Assembly (NCBI GenBank): GCA_937868555.1
Contig: CALMNI010000009.1
Span: forward strand, 1 to 5,931
From: an uncultured bacterium
GTDB lineage: Bacteria; Patescibacteriota; Patescibacteriia; Patescibacteriales; Patescibacteriaceae
DNA length: 5,931 bases
Reading direction: 5' to 3'
The notes beneath the pieces are model-generated. The model was given only the letters and a program-made list of their open reading frames with translations, did not search any database and was not told where the DNA came from. Of the stretch, positions 1 to 5,556 are shown in pieces. How positions within the stretch are numbered: position 1 is the first letter of the stretch; each line of letters starts with the position of its first letter. The translations under genes and the position numbers were made by a program.

Positions 1-16
1 AATAAAGAAATGGTAA

Positions 17-152
17 AAATGATGTCGTGGTGTTCTTGAGAAAAGAAGATTGCGGCCGTTTTTATTAATTCCTCTTGACTTCATAAATAATGTCGTGGTT
101 TTCTTGAGAAAAGAAGATTGCGGCATTTTTTATTAATTCCTCTTGACTTCAT
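17..152. repeat. Tandem direct repeat, two 68-bp units upstream of the str operon
   Basis: Unit 1 is 17-84 and unit 2 is 85-152, directly abutting. They differ at only four positions (21/89, 32/100, 57/125 and 58/126), so 64 of 68 bases match. Each unit contains a small dyad (TTCTT/AAGAA at 33-47 and 101-115) and ends in CTCTTGACTTCAT. The TTGACT of unit 2 (143-148) serves as the -35 box of the rpsL promoter. The same hexamer in unit 1 (75-80) has no suitable -10 box 16-18 bp downstream. The bases before 17 do not match the end of a further unit, so the array has two copies. A recent local duplication is the simplest explanation. Whether it adds a protein-binding site upstream of the promoter is unknown. 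Confidence 0.9.
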
Positions 153-171
153 TTTTAGCTTCTGTTATATT
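143..171 (+). promoter_or_regulatory. Probable sigma70-type promoter of the str operon
   Basis: TTGACT (143-148) is separated by 17 bp from TATATT (166-171). A TG one base upstream of the -10 box (163-164) gives an extended -10 element. Both hexamers match consensus at five of six positions. The predicted transcription start is near 177-179, leaving a 5' UTR of about 46 nt before the rpsL ATG. The -35 box belongs to the second copy of the tandem repeat; the -10 box lies in unique sequence. Confidence 0.75.
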
Positions 172-178
172 ATCTAGT

Positions 179-195
179 ATCCCGAGTGTCGGGAT
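179..195 (+). other. 5'-leader hairpin of the rpsL transcript
   Basis: ATCCCGA (179-185) pairs perfectly with TCGGGAT (189-195) around a 3-nt GTG loop, giving a 7-bp stem at or next to the predicted transcription start. TTTATTTTA follows. A 5'-terminal hairpin can protect mRNA from 5'-end-dependent decay. The trailing T-rich stretch also gives it some resemblance to a very early terminator. Which role, if any, applies cannot be told from sequence. Confidence 0.5.
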
Positions 196-224
196 TTATT
201 TTACGGTAATCGACCGATTTAGCT

Positions 225-650
225 ATGCCTACAATTAATCAATTAATTAAGCAAGGCCGACACAGTATTAAGACTAAAAGCAAGTCTCCGGCCTTAAAAT
301 TGACGCTTGATACCCTTCATCGCCGCAAAAAAATTACGGTCGAAGGAGCTCCCTTTAAGCGCGGAGTTTGTCTTAAGGTTACAACTACAACTCCAAAAAA
401 GCCTAACTCGGCTTTACGTAAAATTGCCCGTGTTCGTTTGTCTAACGGTATGGAAGTTACTGCTTATATTCCGGGTATTGGACACAACTTACAAGAACAC
501 TCTATCGTTTTAATTAAGGGTGGTCGTACTAAAGACCTTCCTGGTGTTCGTTATAAGATTATTCGTGGCGTCTATGACGCTCAGGGCGTTGAAGCCCGCC
601 GCCAAAGCCGTTCGCGCTATGGTAATAAAAAGCCTAAAGTTAAAAGCTAA
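225..650 (+). CDS. rpsL: 30S ribosomal protein S12
   Basis: S12 sits at the decoding centre of the small subunit and helps monitor codon-anticodon pairing. The 141-aa product starts [12 protein letters not shown] and carries the conserved [11 protein letters not shown] block (residues 56-66), GHNLQEHS (86-93) and KDLPGVRY (103-110). K58 and K103 correspond to the two E. coli lysines (43 and 88) whose substitutions give streptomycin resistance, and both are wild type here. D104 matches the aspartate that is methylthiolated in some bacteria. It is longer than E. coli S12 (124 aa) because of about 15 extra residues between PAL (22-24) and KRGVC (45-49), a linker length also seen in Firmicutes S12. 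The ATG at 225 gives the canonical N-terminus. No Shine-Dalgarno precedes it. It is the first gene of the operon, with rpsG beginning 3 nt after its stop. Confidence 0.98.
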   Translation: MPTINQLIKQGRHSIKTKSKSPALKLTLDTLHRRKKITVEGAPFKRGVCLKVTTTTPKKPNSALRKIARVRLSNGMEVTAYIPGIGHNLQEHSIVLIKGGRTKDLPGVRYKIIRGVYDAQGVEARRQSRSRYGNKKPKVKS

Positions 651-653
651 TAT

Positions 654-1121
654 ATGCGTGGAAAACCAGCACCAAAACGTAAAATCCAGCCTGACGTTCG
701 TTATAATGACCTGGAAATTGCCAAATTTATTAACTATCTGATGCGCCGCGGCAAAAAATCAGTTGCCCAACGCGTTGTATACGATTGTTTTGATATTGTT
801 AAGGATAAGACCCAGCAAGATCCCCGCCATATCTTTAATAAGGCAATGAAGCTTGTTACTCCCTTATTGGAAGTTCGTGGCCGCCGCGTTGGTGGTGCTA
901 ACTACCAAATTCCGTACCAAGTACGCGGTGATCGCCGCTTTATGCTTGGCTGCCGCTGGATGATTGAAGCTGCTCGTTCCCGTAAAGGAAAGCCTATGGC
1001 TGAAAAACTAGCGATGGAAATTATTGATACTGCTAAGGGCGAAAGCGCTTCTATTAAAAAGAAACTTGATGTTCAGCGCATGGCTGAATCAAACAAGGCT
1101 TTTGCTCACTTTGCACGATAA
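654..1121 (+). CDS. rpsG: 30S ribosomal protein S7
   Basis: S7 binds the 3' major domain of 16S rRNA, nucleates assembly of the 30S head and contacts the E-site tRNA. The 155-aa length is typical. Visible family features are the basic N-terminus MRGKPAPKRK, the central block DPRHIFNKAMKLVTPLLEVR (56-75), RRVGGANYQIPYQV (77-90) and the conserved C-terminal end MAESNKAFAHFAR (143-155). The start follows the rpsL TAA by only 3 nt (TAATATATG), so translational coupling is likely. No Shine-Dalgarno is present. In E. coli S7 autoregulates the str operon at the rpsL-rpsG gap; a 3-nt gap leaves little room for that structure here. The gene is followed by the 57-bp palindromic element. Confidence 0.98.
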   Translation: MRGKPAPKRKIQPDVRYNDLEIAKFINYLMRRGKKSVAQRVVYDCFDIVKDKTQQDPRHIFNKAMKLVTPLLEVRGRRVGGANYQIPYQVRGDRRFMLGCRWMIEAARSRKGKPMAEKLAMEIIDTAKGESASIKKKLDVQRMAESNKAFAHFAR

Positions 1122-1128
1122 ATTGTTC

Positions 1129-1185
1129 TGTCATTCCTGCGTAGGCAGGAATCTAATATAGATTCCCGCTTTCGCGGGAATGACA
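1129..1185. repeat. REP-like palindromic element (paired 27-bp arms)
   Basis: Two 27-bp arms (1129-1155 and 1159-1185) are inverted copies around a 3-bp ATA centre and differ at only four positions. Each arm folds alone into an 8-bp stem with a 4-nt loop: ATTCCTGC/GCAGGAAT at 1133-1152 and ATTCCCGC/GCGGGAAT at 1162-1181. The termini are the 9-bp inverted repeat TGTCATTCC/GGAATGACA. The ATTCCCGC...GCGGGAAT core resembles dispersed repeats known in many bacteria (the dRS3-like or REP-type family), which are non-coding and are thought to be spread by transposases acting in trans. No clear target-site duplication is visible in the flanks. Multicopy status cannot be tested from this window. Confidence 0.8.
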
Positions 1186-1192
1186 TTTTTTT
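1162..1192 (+). terminator. Possible intrinsic terminator after rpsG
   Basis: The right arm of the palindromic element forms an 8-bp GC-rich stem with a TTTC loop (1162-1181). GACA and then seven consecutive T's (1186-1192) follow. The 4-nt gap between stem base and T-run is removed if the full long palindrome forms, because TGTC/GACA then pairs and the stem ends exactly at the T-run. No separate fusA promoter is evident in the remaining 12 nt, so partial termination with read-through into fusA is more plausible than a full stop. Confidence 0.5.
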
Positions 1193-1204
1193 AACTAAAT
1201 TTTT

Positions 1205-3292
1205 ATGCCCCGAGAATATACTTTAGAAAATACAAGAAATATTGGCATCATGGCCCACATCGACGCCGGCAAAACCACCTTTACCGAACGGGTGCTTTTT
1301 TATACTGGAAAAAAGCATAAAATTGGCGAAGTGCACGAAGGTGCGGCCGAAATGGACTGGATGGAACAAGAAAAAGAACGAGGTATTACTATTACTTCCG
1401 CGGCTACAACTTGTTTTTGGCATGATAACCGCATTAACATTATTGATACCCCGGGGCACGTTGACTTTACTGTTGAAGTAGAACGCTCTTTGCGCGTTCT
1501 TGATGGCGCAGTGGCCGTTTTTGACGGTGCTGCGGGCGTTGAACCGCAGTCTGAAACTGTCTGGCGCCAAGCTGACAAATATAAAGTTCCCCGCCTTTGT
1601 TTTGTTAACAAAATGGATAAAATGGGCGGAGATTTTTATATGAGTTTAAAGTCCATTCGTGATCGACTTAACTCACGTGCGGTTGCTGCTCAATTGCCTA
1701 TCGGAGCTGAAGATACTATGCGTGGTGTTGTTGACTTAATTCAAATGAAAGCTTTTGAATTTAAGGGGCAAAATGGCGAACAAATAACCGAAATTGAAAT
1801 TCCGGCTGATTTAAAAGAAAAAGCTGAGCAACACCGCCATGAATTAGTAGAACGAGTAGTTGAATCTGATGAAGCCTTAACGGAGAAATATTTAGGCGGT
1901 GCTGAAATCACACCAGAAGAAATTAAGAAAGCTTTGCGACACGCCGTAATTACCAATCAAATTTACCCAGTTTTCTGCGGTACCGCTTTGAAAAATATTG
2001 GTGTTCAGTTAGTGCTCGATGCTGTAAACGATTACTTGCCTTCGCCTTTGGATGTCCCGGCAATTGAAGGTATGGATCCGGATGATGAAGAGAAACATAT
2101 TCCGGTAGAACCGCGCGATGATGCGCCTTTTGCGGCTCTAGCTTTTAAAATTGCTACTGATCCTTTTGTTGGAAAGCTTTGCTTTGTTCGCGTTTATTCT
2201 GGTATTCTTAAGTCGGGTTCCTATGTATTGAACTCAACCACTGGTAAAAAAGAGCGCATTGGCCGTTTAGTTCGTATGCACGCTAACCACCGTGAAGAAA
2301 TTGATGCCATTTATTCCGGAGACATTGCGGCAGTTATTGGTTTGAAAGATACATTTACTGGTAGTACCTTGTGCGACGTTGATCATCCCGTACGTCTTGA
2401 AACGATTACTTTCCCCGAACCAGTTATTAAAATTGCTGTTGAACCAAAGACTAAGGCTGACCAAGAAAAAATGGGTATGGCTCTTGCCCGCTTAGCTGAA
2501 GAAGATCCTACCTTCCGCGTTGAATCCGATGAAGAAACCAATCAAACATTGATTTCAGGAATGGGCGAACTACACCTTGATATTATCGTTGATCGCATGA
2601 AGCGTGAATTTAATGTTGAAGCCAACATTGGTCAACCGCAAGTTTCTTACCGTGAAACTATTCGTCAGGAAGCTGAAGCCGAAGGTAAATATATTAAGCA
2701 GTCGGGTGGACGCGGTCAATATGGTCATTGCTGGTTAAGAATCGCTCCTCAGGAAGCTGGTAAAGGCTCTGAGTTCGTTGATGAAGTCAAGGGCGGAGCT
2801 ATTCCACGTGAATATATTCCTGCCATTGAAAAAGGATTTAAAGAAGCATTGGACAAGGGTATCGTTGCTGGCTACCCAATGGTAGATGTTAAGGCAACGG
2901 TTTTTGACGGTTCTTTCCACGAAGTTGACTCCAGTGAAGCCGCTTTCAAAATGGCTGGAATCATGGCCTTCAAAGATGCTTGCCGTAAAGCCAACCCAGT
3001 ATTACTGGAACCGATTATGAAAGTAGAAGTTACCACTCCGGAAGAATATATGGGTAACGTCATTGGTGACCTTAACTCCAAACGCGGTCAAATTGATCAA
3101 ATGTCAGATCGCGGTAATTTAAAGGTAATTGACGCCAAAGTTCCGTTGGCGGAAATGTTTGGGTATGCTACTGCTTTGCGCTCCATGAGCCAAGGTCGCG
3201 CCAATTACAGCATGGAGTTCTTGCATTACAGTGAAGTTCCTCGTCACGCTGCCGAAGCTATTATCGGCCAAAACCAAAAGGACAAGAGGTAG
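1205..3292 (+). CDS. fusA: Elongation factor G
   Basis: EF-G is the ribosomal GTPase that drives translocation of tRNA and mRNA and, with RRF, splits ribosomes. The 695-aa length is normal. The G domain shows G1 AHIDAGKT (17-24), switch I RGITITSA (59-66), G3 DTPGH with the catalytic histidine H85 (81-85), G4 NKMD (135-138) and G5 GTAL (259-262). Domain IV has SGGRGQYGH (500-508) and the tip loop HEVDSSE (572-578) that enters the decoding centre. Domain V begins near [10 protein letters not shown] (about 600). All key residues are intact, arguing for a functional translocase and not a ribosome-protection paralog. The ATG at 1205 gives the standard [20 protein letters not shown] start; upstream is T-rich with no Shine-Dalgarno. 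It ends in TAG, the only such stop here. Confidence 0.98.
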   Translation: MPREYTLENTRNIGIMAHIDAGKTTFTERVLFYTGKKHKIGEVHEGAAEMDWMEQEKERGITITSAATTCFWHDNRINIIDTPGHVDFTVEVERSLRVLDGAVAVFDGAAGVEPQSETVWRQADKYKVPRLCFVNKMDKMGGDFYMSLKSIRDRLNSRAVAAQLPIGAEDTMRGVVDLIQMKAFEFKGQNGEQITEIEIPADLKEKAEQHRHELVERVVESDEALTEKYLGGAEITPEEIKKALRHAVITNQIYPVFCGTALKNIGVQLVLDAVNDYLPSPLDVPAIEGMDPDDEEKHIPVEPRDDAPFAALAFKIATDPFVGKLCFVRVYSGILKSGSYVLNSTTGKKERIGRLVRMHANHREEIDAIYSGDIAAVIGLKDTFTGSTLCDVDHPVRLETITFPEPVIKIAVEPKTKADQEKMGMALARLAEEDPTFRVESDEETNQTLISGMGELHLDIIVDRMKREFNVEANIGQPQVSYRETIRQEAEAEGKYIKQSGGRGQYGHCWLRIAPQEAGKGSEFVDEVKGGAIPREYIPAIEKGFKEALDKGIVAGYPMVDVKATVFDGSFHEVDSSEAAFKMAGIMAFKDACRKANPVLLEPIMKVEVTTPEEYMGNVIGDLNSKRGQIDQMSDRGNLKVIDAKVPLAEMFGYATALRSMSQGRANYSMEFLHYSEVPRHAAEAIIGQNQKDKR

Positions 3293-3295
3293 GTT

Positions 3296-3351
3296 TTTTA
3301 GCGAGATATTCACAGTCATATTATTGACTATTGGTATTCTTTTCGCTAGAA
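3296..3351. promoter_or_regulatory. Nested dyads over the promoter upstream of the 107-aa gene
   Basis: An inner perfect dyad, AGTCA (3314-3318) and TGACT (3325-3329) with a 6-bp spacer, overlaps the -35 box. An outer inverted repeat, TTTTAGCGA (3296-3304) and TCGCTAGAA (3343-3351), matches at eight of nine positions (one G-T) and its right half overlaps the -10 box. The arrangement could be an operator, or an RNA stem in read-through transcripts from fusA. Short AT-rich dyads arise easily by chance, so this is tentative. Confidence 0.35.
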
Positions 3352-3352
3352 T
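3324..3352 (+). promoter_or_regulatory. Probable sigma70-type promoter for the 107-aa gene and tuf
   Basis: TTGACT (3324-3329), a 17-bp spacer and TAGAAT (3347-3352) match consensus at five of six positions in each box. The -35 hexamer is identical to that of the rpsL promoter. The predicted start near 3358-3360 gives a UTR of about 26 nt before the ATG at 3386. tuf follows 38 nt after the end of that gene with no better promoter of its own, so this promoter probably supplies an extra tuf transcript beyond read-through from fusA. Confidence 0.7.
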
Positions 3353-3385
3353 AAAAGTCCCTTTTTGCAAGATTAAGCAACTCGT

Positions 3386-3709
3386 ATGGCAGATCGCCTT
3401 GAACGTCTCATACACTTGATCAATAAAACAGGGGACAAACTCGTTGTTTTTGACCGTTCTCGTCCCGATGATGCCTTCGTTATTTCTAGCCTTGAGCAGT
3501 ATGAACGAATGGTAAAAGAAGTCGCTGATGTGAGGGGCTTGACAGAAGATGAGCTTATTGATAAAATAAACCAGGATATCGCTTTATGGAAAAGCGAGCA
3601 GTCCGGTGATGCCGGATTTTCCGATTTTTCCGAGGATTTTACAGAGAAAAAAAGGAAAAATGCTTGGACAATTCCAGAGTCGCGCAAGACTAAAAGCGAA
3701 CAATCTTAA
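3386..3709 (+). CDS. Uncharacterised 107-aa protein between fusA and tuf
   Basis: I do not recognise this gene as a named family. The N-terminal half (about 1-70) looks folded: a helix-like start RLERLIHLINKTGD, a strand-like KLVVFD (18-23), a turn SRPDD, a strand FVIS (31-34), then LEQYERMV (36-43). This strand-turn-strand-helix resembles the pattern in Phd/YefM-type antitoxins, where a hydrophobic strand is followed by an S-x-x-x-YE-R/L helix, but the match is short. LTEDELIDKINQDIALWKSE (52-71) is probably a charged helix. The C-terminal third is low-complexity: acidic and Phe-rich (GFSDFSEDF, 77-85), then basic KKRK (88-91), a lone W94 and a polar tail, probably disordered. There is no signal peptide or membrane segment and no toxin partner nearby. 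It has its own promoter and lies 38 nt before tuf, so it is likely expressed with EF-Tu. ATG at 3386 is the only sensible start; there is no Shine-Dalgarno. It is probably real, given the promoter, position and protein-like composition. Confidence 0.85.
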   Translation: MADRLERLIHLINKTGDKLVVFDRSRPDDAFVISSLEQYERMVKEVADVRGLTEDELIDKINQDIALWKSEQSGDAGFSDFSEDFTEKKRKNAWTIPESRKTKSEQS

Positions 3710-3747
3710 TTTGATACTATTAAAACTTTTAATTAAACATTAACCGT

Positions 3748-4935
3748 ATGGCAGAAAAATTCGAACGTAAGAAACCGCACGTTAACGTCGGTACAATCGG
3801 TCACGTCGACCACGGTAAAACGACCCTTACGGCCGCTTTGCTGACTGTTTTGGCTAGCCGCGGTTTGACCGCCTCCAAAAAGGGTGTTGGTGAAATCGAT
3901 GCTGCTCCTGAAGAAAAGGCTCGTGGTATTACCATTGCGACTGCTCACGTTGAATATGAATCCGAAGCCCGTCACTACGCTCACGTTGACTGCCCAGGAC
4001 ACGCTGACTACGTTAAGAACATGATTACCGGTGCCGCTCAAATGGATGGTGCTATTCTTGTTGTTTCTGCCACTGACGGTCCTATGCCTCAAACCCGTGA
4101 ACACATTCTCTTGGCTCGCCAGGTCGGTGTTCCTTATATCGTTGTTTTCTTGAACAAATGCGATATGGTTGAAGACAAGGAACTTATTGACCTTGTTGAA
4201 GAAGAAGTTAAGGATCTTTTGAAGAAGTATGAATTCCCTGGTGACACTACGCCAATCATTCGTGGTTCAGCTTTGAAAGCTCTTGAAAACCCTGAAGGCG
4301 AATACGGCGAAGCTGTTATGCAGCTTGTTAAAGCGCTTGATGATTTCATCCCAACTCCAGAACGCGCTACTGATAAGCCTTTCTTAATGCCTATTGAAGA
4401 CATCTTCTCTATCGAAGGTCGCGGTACTGTTGTAACCGGCCGTATTGAACGCGGTGTTATCAAGATTAACGAAGAAGTTGAACTTATTGGTTTGAAAGAT
4501 ACTCGCAAGGTGGTTGTGACTGGTATTGAAATGTTTAACAAACAGCTCGACGAAGGTCAGGCTGGTGACAATGCCGGTTTGCTTCTTCGCGGTATTAAAA
4601 AGGATGAAGTTGAACGCGGACAGGTATTGGCTAAGGCTGGTTCTGTTACTCCACACACTGAATTCGAAAGCGAAGTTTATATTCTTTCGAAGGAAGAAGG
4701 CGGACGTCACAAGCCATTTTTCAAAGGTTATAAGCCACAGTTCTATATCCGTACAACTGACGTTACTGGTGAAGTAGAACTTCCGGCTGGAACCGAAATG
4801 GTTATGCCAGGCGATACCGTTAACTTGAAAATTAAACTTATTTCCCCGGTTGCTTTGGAAGAAAAGCAGCGCTTCGCTATCCGCGAAGGTGGCCGCACTG
4901 TCGGTGCCGGTGTCGTAGTGAAGATTATTAAGTAA
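3748..4935 (+). CDS. tuf: Elongation factor Tu
   Basis: EF-Tu is the GTPase that delivers aminoacyl-tRNA to the ribosomal A site. The 395-aa product is normal length with all three domains. Motifs are G1 GHVDHGKT (18-25), switch [14 protein letters not shown] (59-71), G3 DCPGH with catalytic H85 (81-85), G4 NKCD (136-139), G5 SAL (174-176), and in domain [11 protein letters not shown] (318-325) and the [14 protein letters not shown] stretch. Switch I has A at 64 where most bacteria, including E. coli, have N (GITINT); A64 is also known in epsilonproteobacterial EF-Tu, so this is natural variation. The ATG at 3748 gives the standard [19 protein letters not shown] start, without a Shine-Dalgarno. 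The start context CGTATGGCAGA is identical to that of the preceding 107-aa gene. It is followed by a GC-rich stem-loop. Confidence 0.98.
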   Translation: MAEKFERKKPHVNVGTIGHVDHGKTTLTAALLTVLASRGLTASKKGVGEIDAAPEEKARGITIATAHVEYESEARHYAHVDCPGHADYVKNMITGAAQMDGAILVVSATDGPMPQTREHILLARQVGVPYIVVFLNKCDMVEDKELIDLVEEEVKDLLKKYEFPGDTTPIIRGSALKALENPEGEYGEAVMQLVKALDDFIPTPERATDKPFLMPIEDIFSIEGRGTVVTGRIERGVIKINEEVELIGLKDTRKVVVTGIEMFNKQLDEGQAGDNAGLLLRGIKKDEVERGQVLAKAGSVTPHTEFESEVYILSKEEGGRHKPFFKGYKPQFYIRTTDVTGEVELPAGTEMVMPGDTVNLKIKLISPVALEEKQRFAIREGGRTVGAGVVVKIIK

Positions 4936-4943
4936 AGATATTG

Positions 4944-4970
4944 ACCCGCTTCTCGCGAGAGGCGGGTTTA
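4944..4970 (+). terminator. Stem-loop after tuf, possible weak terminator
   Basis: A 10-bp stem (4944-4953 with 4958-4967, one G-T pair) closes a CGCG tetraloop 8 nt after the tuf stop. Only TTT follows before AATCTG, so the U-tract is poor. It may terminate part of the transcripts, lowering S10-operon output relative to tuf, or protect the 3' end of a processed tuf mRNA. No clear promoter for rpsJ was found in the 44 nt downstream, which argues for read-through. Confidence 0.55.
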
Positions 4971-4972
4971 AT

Positions 4973-4996
4973 CTGTACTTAAATTAATTAAGACAG
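4973..4996 (+). other. AT-rich stem-loop in the rpsJ leader
   Basis: CTGT (4973-4976) pairs with ACAG (4993-4996) and CTTAA (4978-4982) with TTAAG (4988-4992), with A4977 bulged and a 5-nt ATTAA loop. The 9-bp stem ends 18 nt before the rpsJ ATG, where it could influence ribosome access in a mRNA lacking a Shine-Dalgarno. AT-rich pairing makes a chance origin possible. Confidence 0.35.
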
Positions 4997-5014
4997 CAAA
5001 AGCATTTATACCTT

Positions 5015-5368
5015 ATGACCGAAGCTGCGAGCAAGACCGCCGTTAAAACCGGCACTCAAGATTTCAAACAGCGTGTCCGTATTAAGATCCGCTCGTTTGA
5101 TCACAAAATCATTGACCAGTCGACGAAGATTATTGTCCAGACTGTTAAGCGCACAGGCGCTAACTTGTATGGACCTATTCCATTGCCGACAGAAAAGAAA
5201 AAGTATACGGTCAATGCTTCAACTTTTGTCCATAAGGACGCACGCGACCAGTTCGAAATGCGAACGCATAAGCGTTTGCTCGATATTATCGATCCGACCG
5301 CTGCGACGATTGAAGCTTTAAGTAATTTAAACTTGCCTACGGGCGTTGATATAGAAATCAAGATGTAA
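5015..5368 (+). CDS. rpsJ: 30S ribosomal protein S10
   Basis: S10 is a 30S head protein and, as NusE, joins NusB in antitermination complexes and links NusG to the ribosome. The core is clear: [17 protein letters not shown] (21-37), [15 protein letters not shown] (45-59) and [14 protein letters not shown] (74-87). At 117 aa it is longer than E. coli S10 (103 aa): the first 15 or so residues, [15 protein letters not shown], are an N-terminal extension rich in A, K, S and T. No ATG, GTG or TTG occurs in frame between 5015 and the conserved core, so the extension must be included. No Shine-Dalgarno precedes the ATG. It opens the S10-type gene cluster, joined here directly to the str genes, and is separated from rplC by a structured 188-nt gap. 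Confidence 0.97.
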   Translation: MTEAASKTAVKTGTQDFKQRVRIKIRSFDHKIIDQSTKIIVQTVKRTGANLYGPIPLPTEKKKYTVNASTFVHKDARDQFEMRTHKRLLDIIDPTAATIEALSNLNLPTGVDIEIKM

Positions 5369-5384
5369 ACCGGTCCAGTATTTT

Positions 5385-5550
5385 TTCGCTTAATCCCGCG
5401 TTTGTGGGCAGTGGGCGAAGAAAGCAAACTGCACTGTTAGGATTTAAACTTTGTCTCATTCTCACGCATCTATTTGCATGTTAGCAAGCCAACATTAGTT
5501 GGATGATATGTGGTAATGACTGGTTTATCCAAAACCGGTTTTTATTTTAT
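5385..5550 (+). promoter_or_regulatory. Candidate structured leader/attenuator upstream of rplC
   Basis: The 188-nt rpsJ-rplC gap has no ORF of note but several pairings. TTCGC (5385-5389) pairs with GCGAA (5415-5419), enclosing CCCGC/GTGGG (5395-5399 with 5404-5408, one G-T). A second GTGGG (5411-5415) could compete for the same CCCGC. CCAAC-ATTA-GTTGG (5489-5502) is a perfect 5-bp hairpin, and AACAT (5491-5495) can alternatively pair with ATGTT (5478-5482). The region ends in a terminator-like hairpin just before the rplC start. Mutually exclusive stems before a terminator are the hallmark of attenuation, and ribosomal-protein leaders commonly control S10-type operons. The regulator and the true fold are not known, and no convincing promoter was seen within the gap. 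Confidence 0.45.
5519..5550 (+). terminator. Intrinsic-terminator-like hairpin 6 nt before rplC
   Basis: ACTGGTTT (5519-5526) pairs with AAACCGGT (5532-5539) as an 8-bp stem with one G-T pair and a 5-nt ATCCA loop. The T-rich tract TTTTTATTTTAT runs to 5550. The rplC ATG is at 5557, so no promoter can fit between terminator and gene. The structure must therefore act on transcripts that would carry rplC, either as an attenuator or as a leaky terminator after rpsJ. Confidence 0.6.
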
Positions 5551-5556
5551 CTGAAT

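Noticed and set aside
75..103. A second promoter using the TTGACT of repeat unit 1
   Set aside because: The position 17 bp downstream (98-103) reads GGTTTT... with nothing resembling a -10 box, and neighbouring spacings are no better.
17..152. CRISPR-like array
   Set aside because: There are only two units, each 68 bp, directly abutting with no variable spacers between short repeats, and no cas genes. It is a simple tandem duplication.
1223..1611. Long open frames on the minus strand opposite fusA (similar ones opposite tuf and the 107-aa gene)
   Set aside because: They are antisense shadows of strongly conserved genes, have no recognisable protein features and no promoters of their own.
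3270..3299. Intrinsic terminator at the end of fusA
   Set aside because: AAAACC/GGTTTT can pair, but the stem is 6 bp, AT-rich, has a 16-nt loop and overlaps the T-run itself, so it is too weak to call.
3386..3709. The 107-aa gene as half of a toxin-antitoxin pair
   Set aside because: The next gene is tuf, and no small RelE/Doc/VapC-like toxin frame lies on either side, so a full module is not supported even if the fold is antitoxin-like.
3711..3747. A dedicated tuf promoter (TTGATA at 3711)
   Set aside because: At 16-18 bp spacing the -10 position reads TTAAAC, TAAACA or AAACAT, poor matches to TATAAT, and any start would fall at or beyond the tuf ATG.
3805..3960. Antibiotic-resistance or paralog function for EF-Tu/EF-G from their substitutions
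   Set aside because: Catalytic and switch residues are intact and the differences (such as A64 in EF-Tu) occur naturally in other bacteria.
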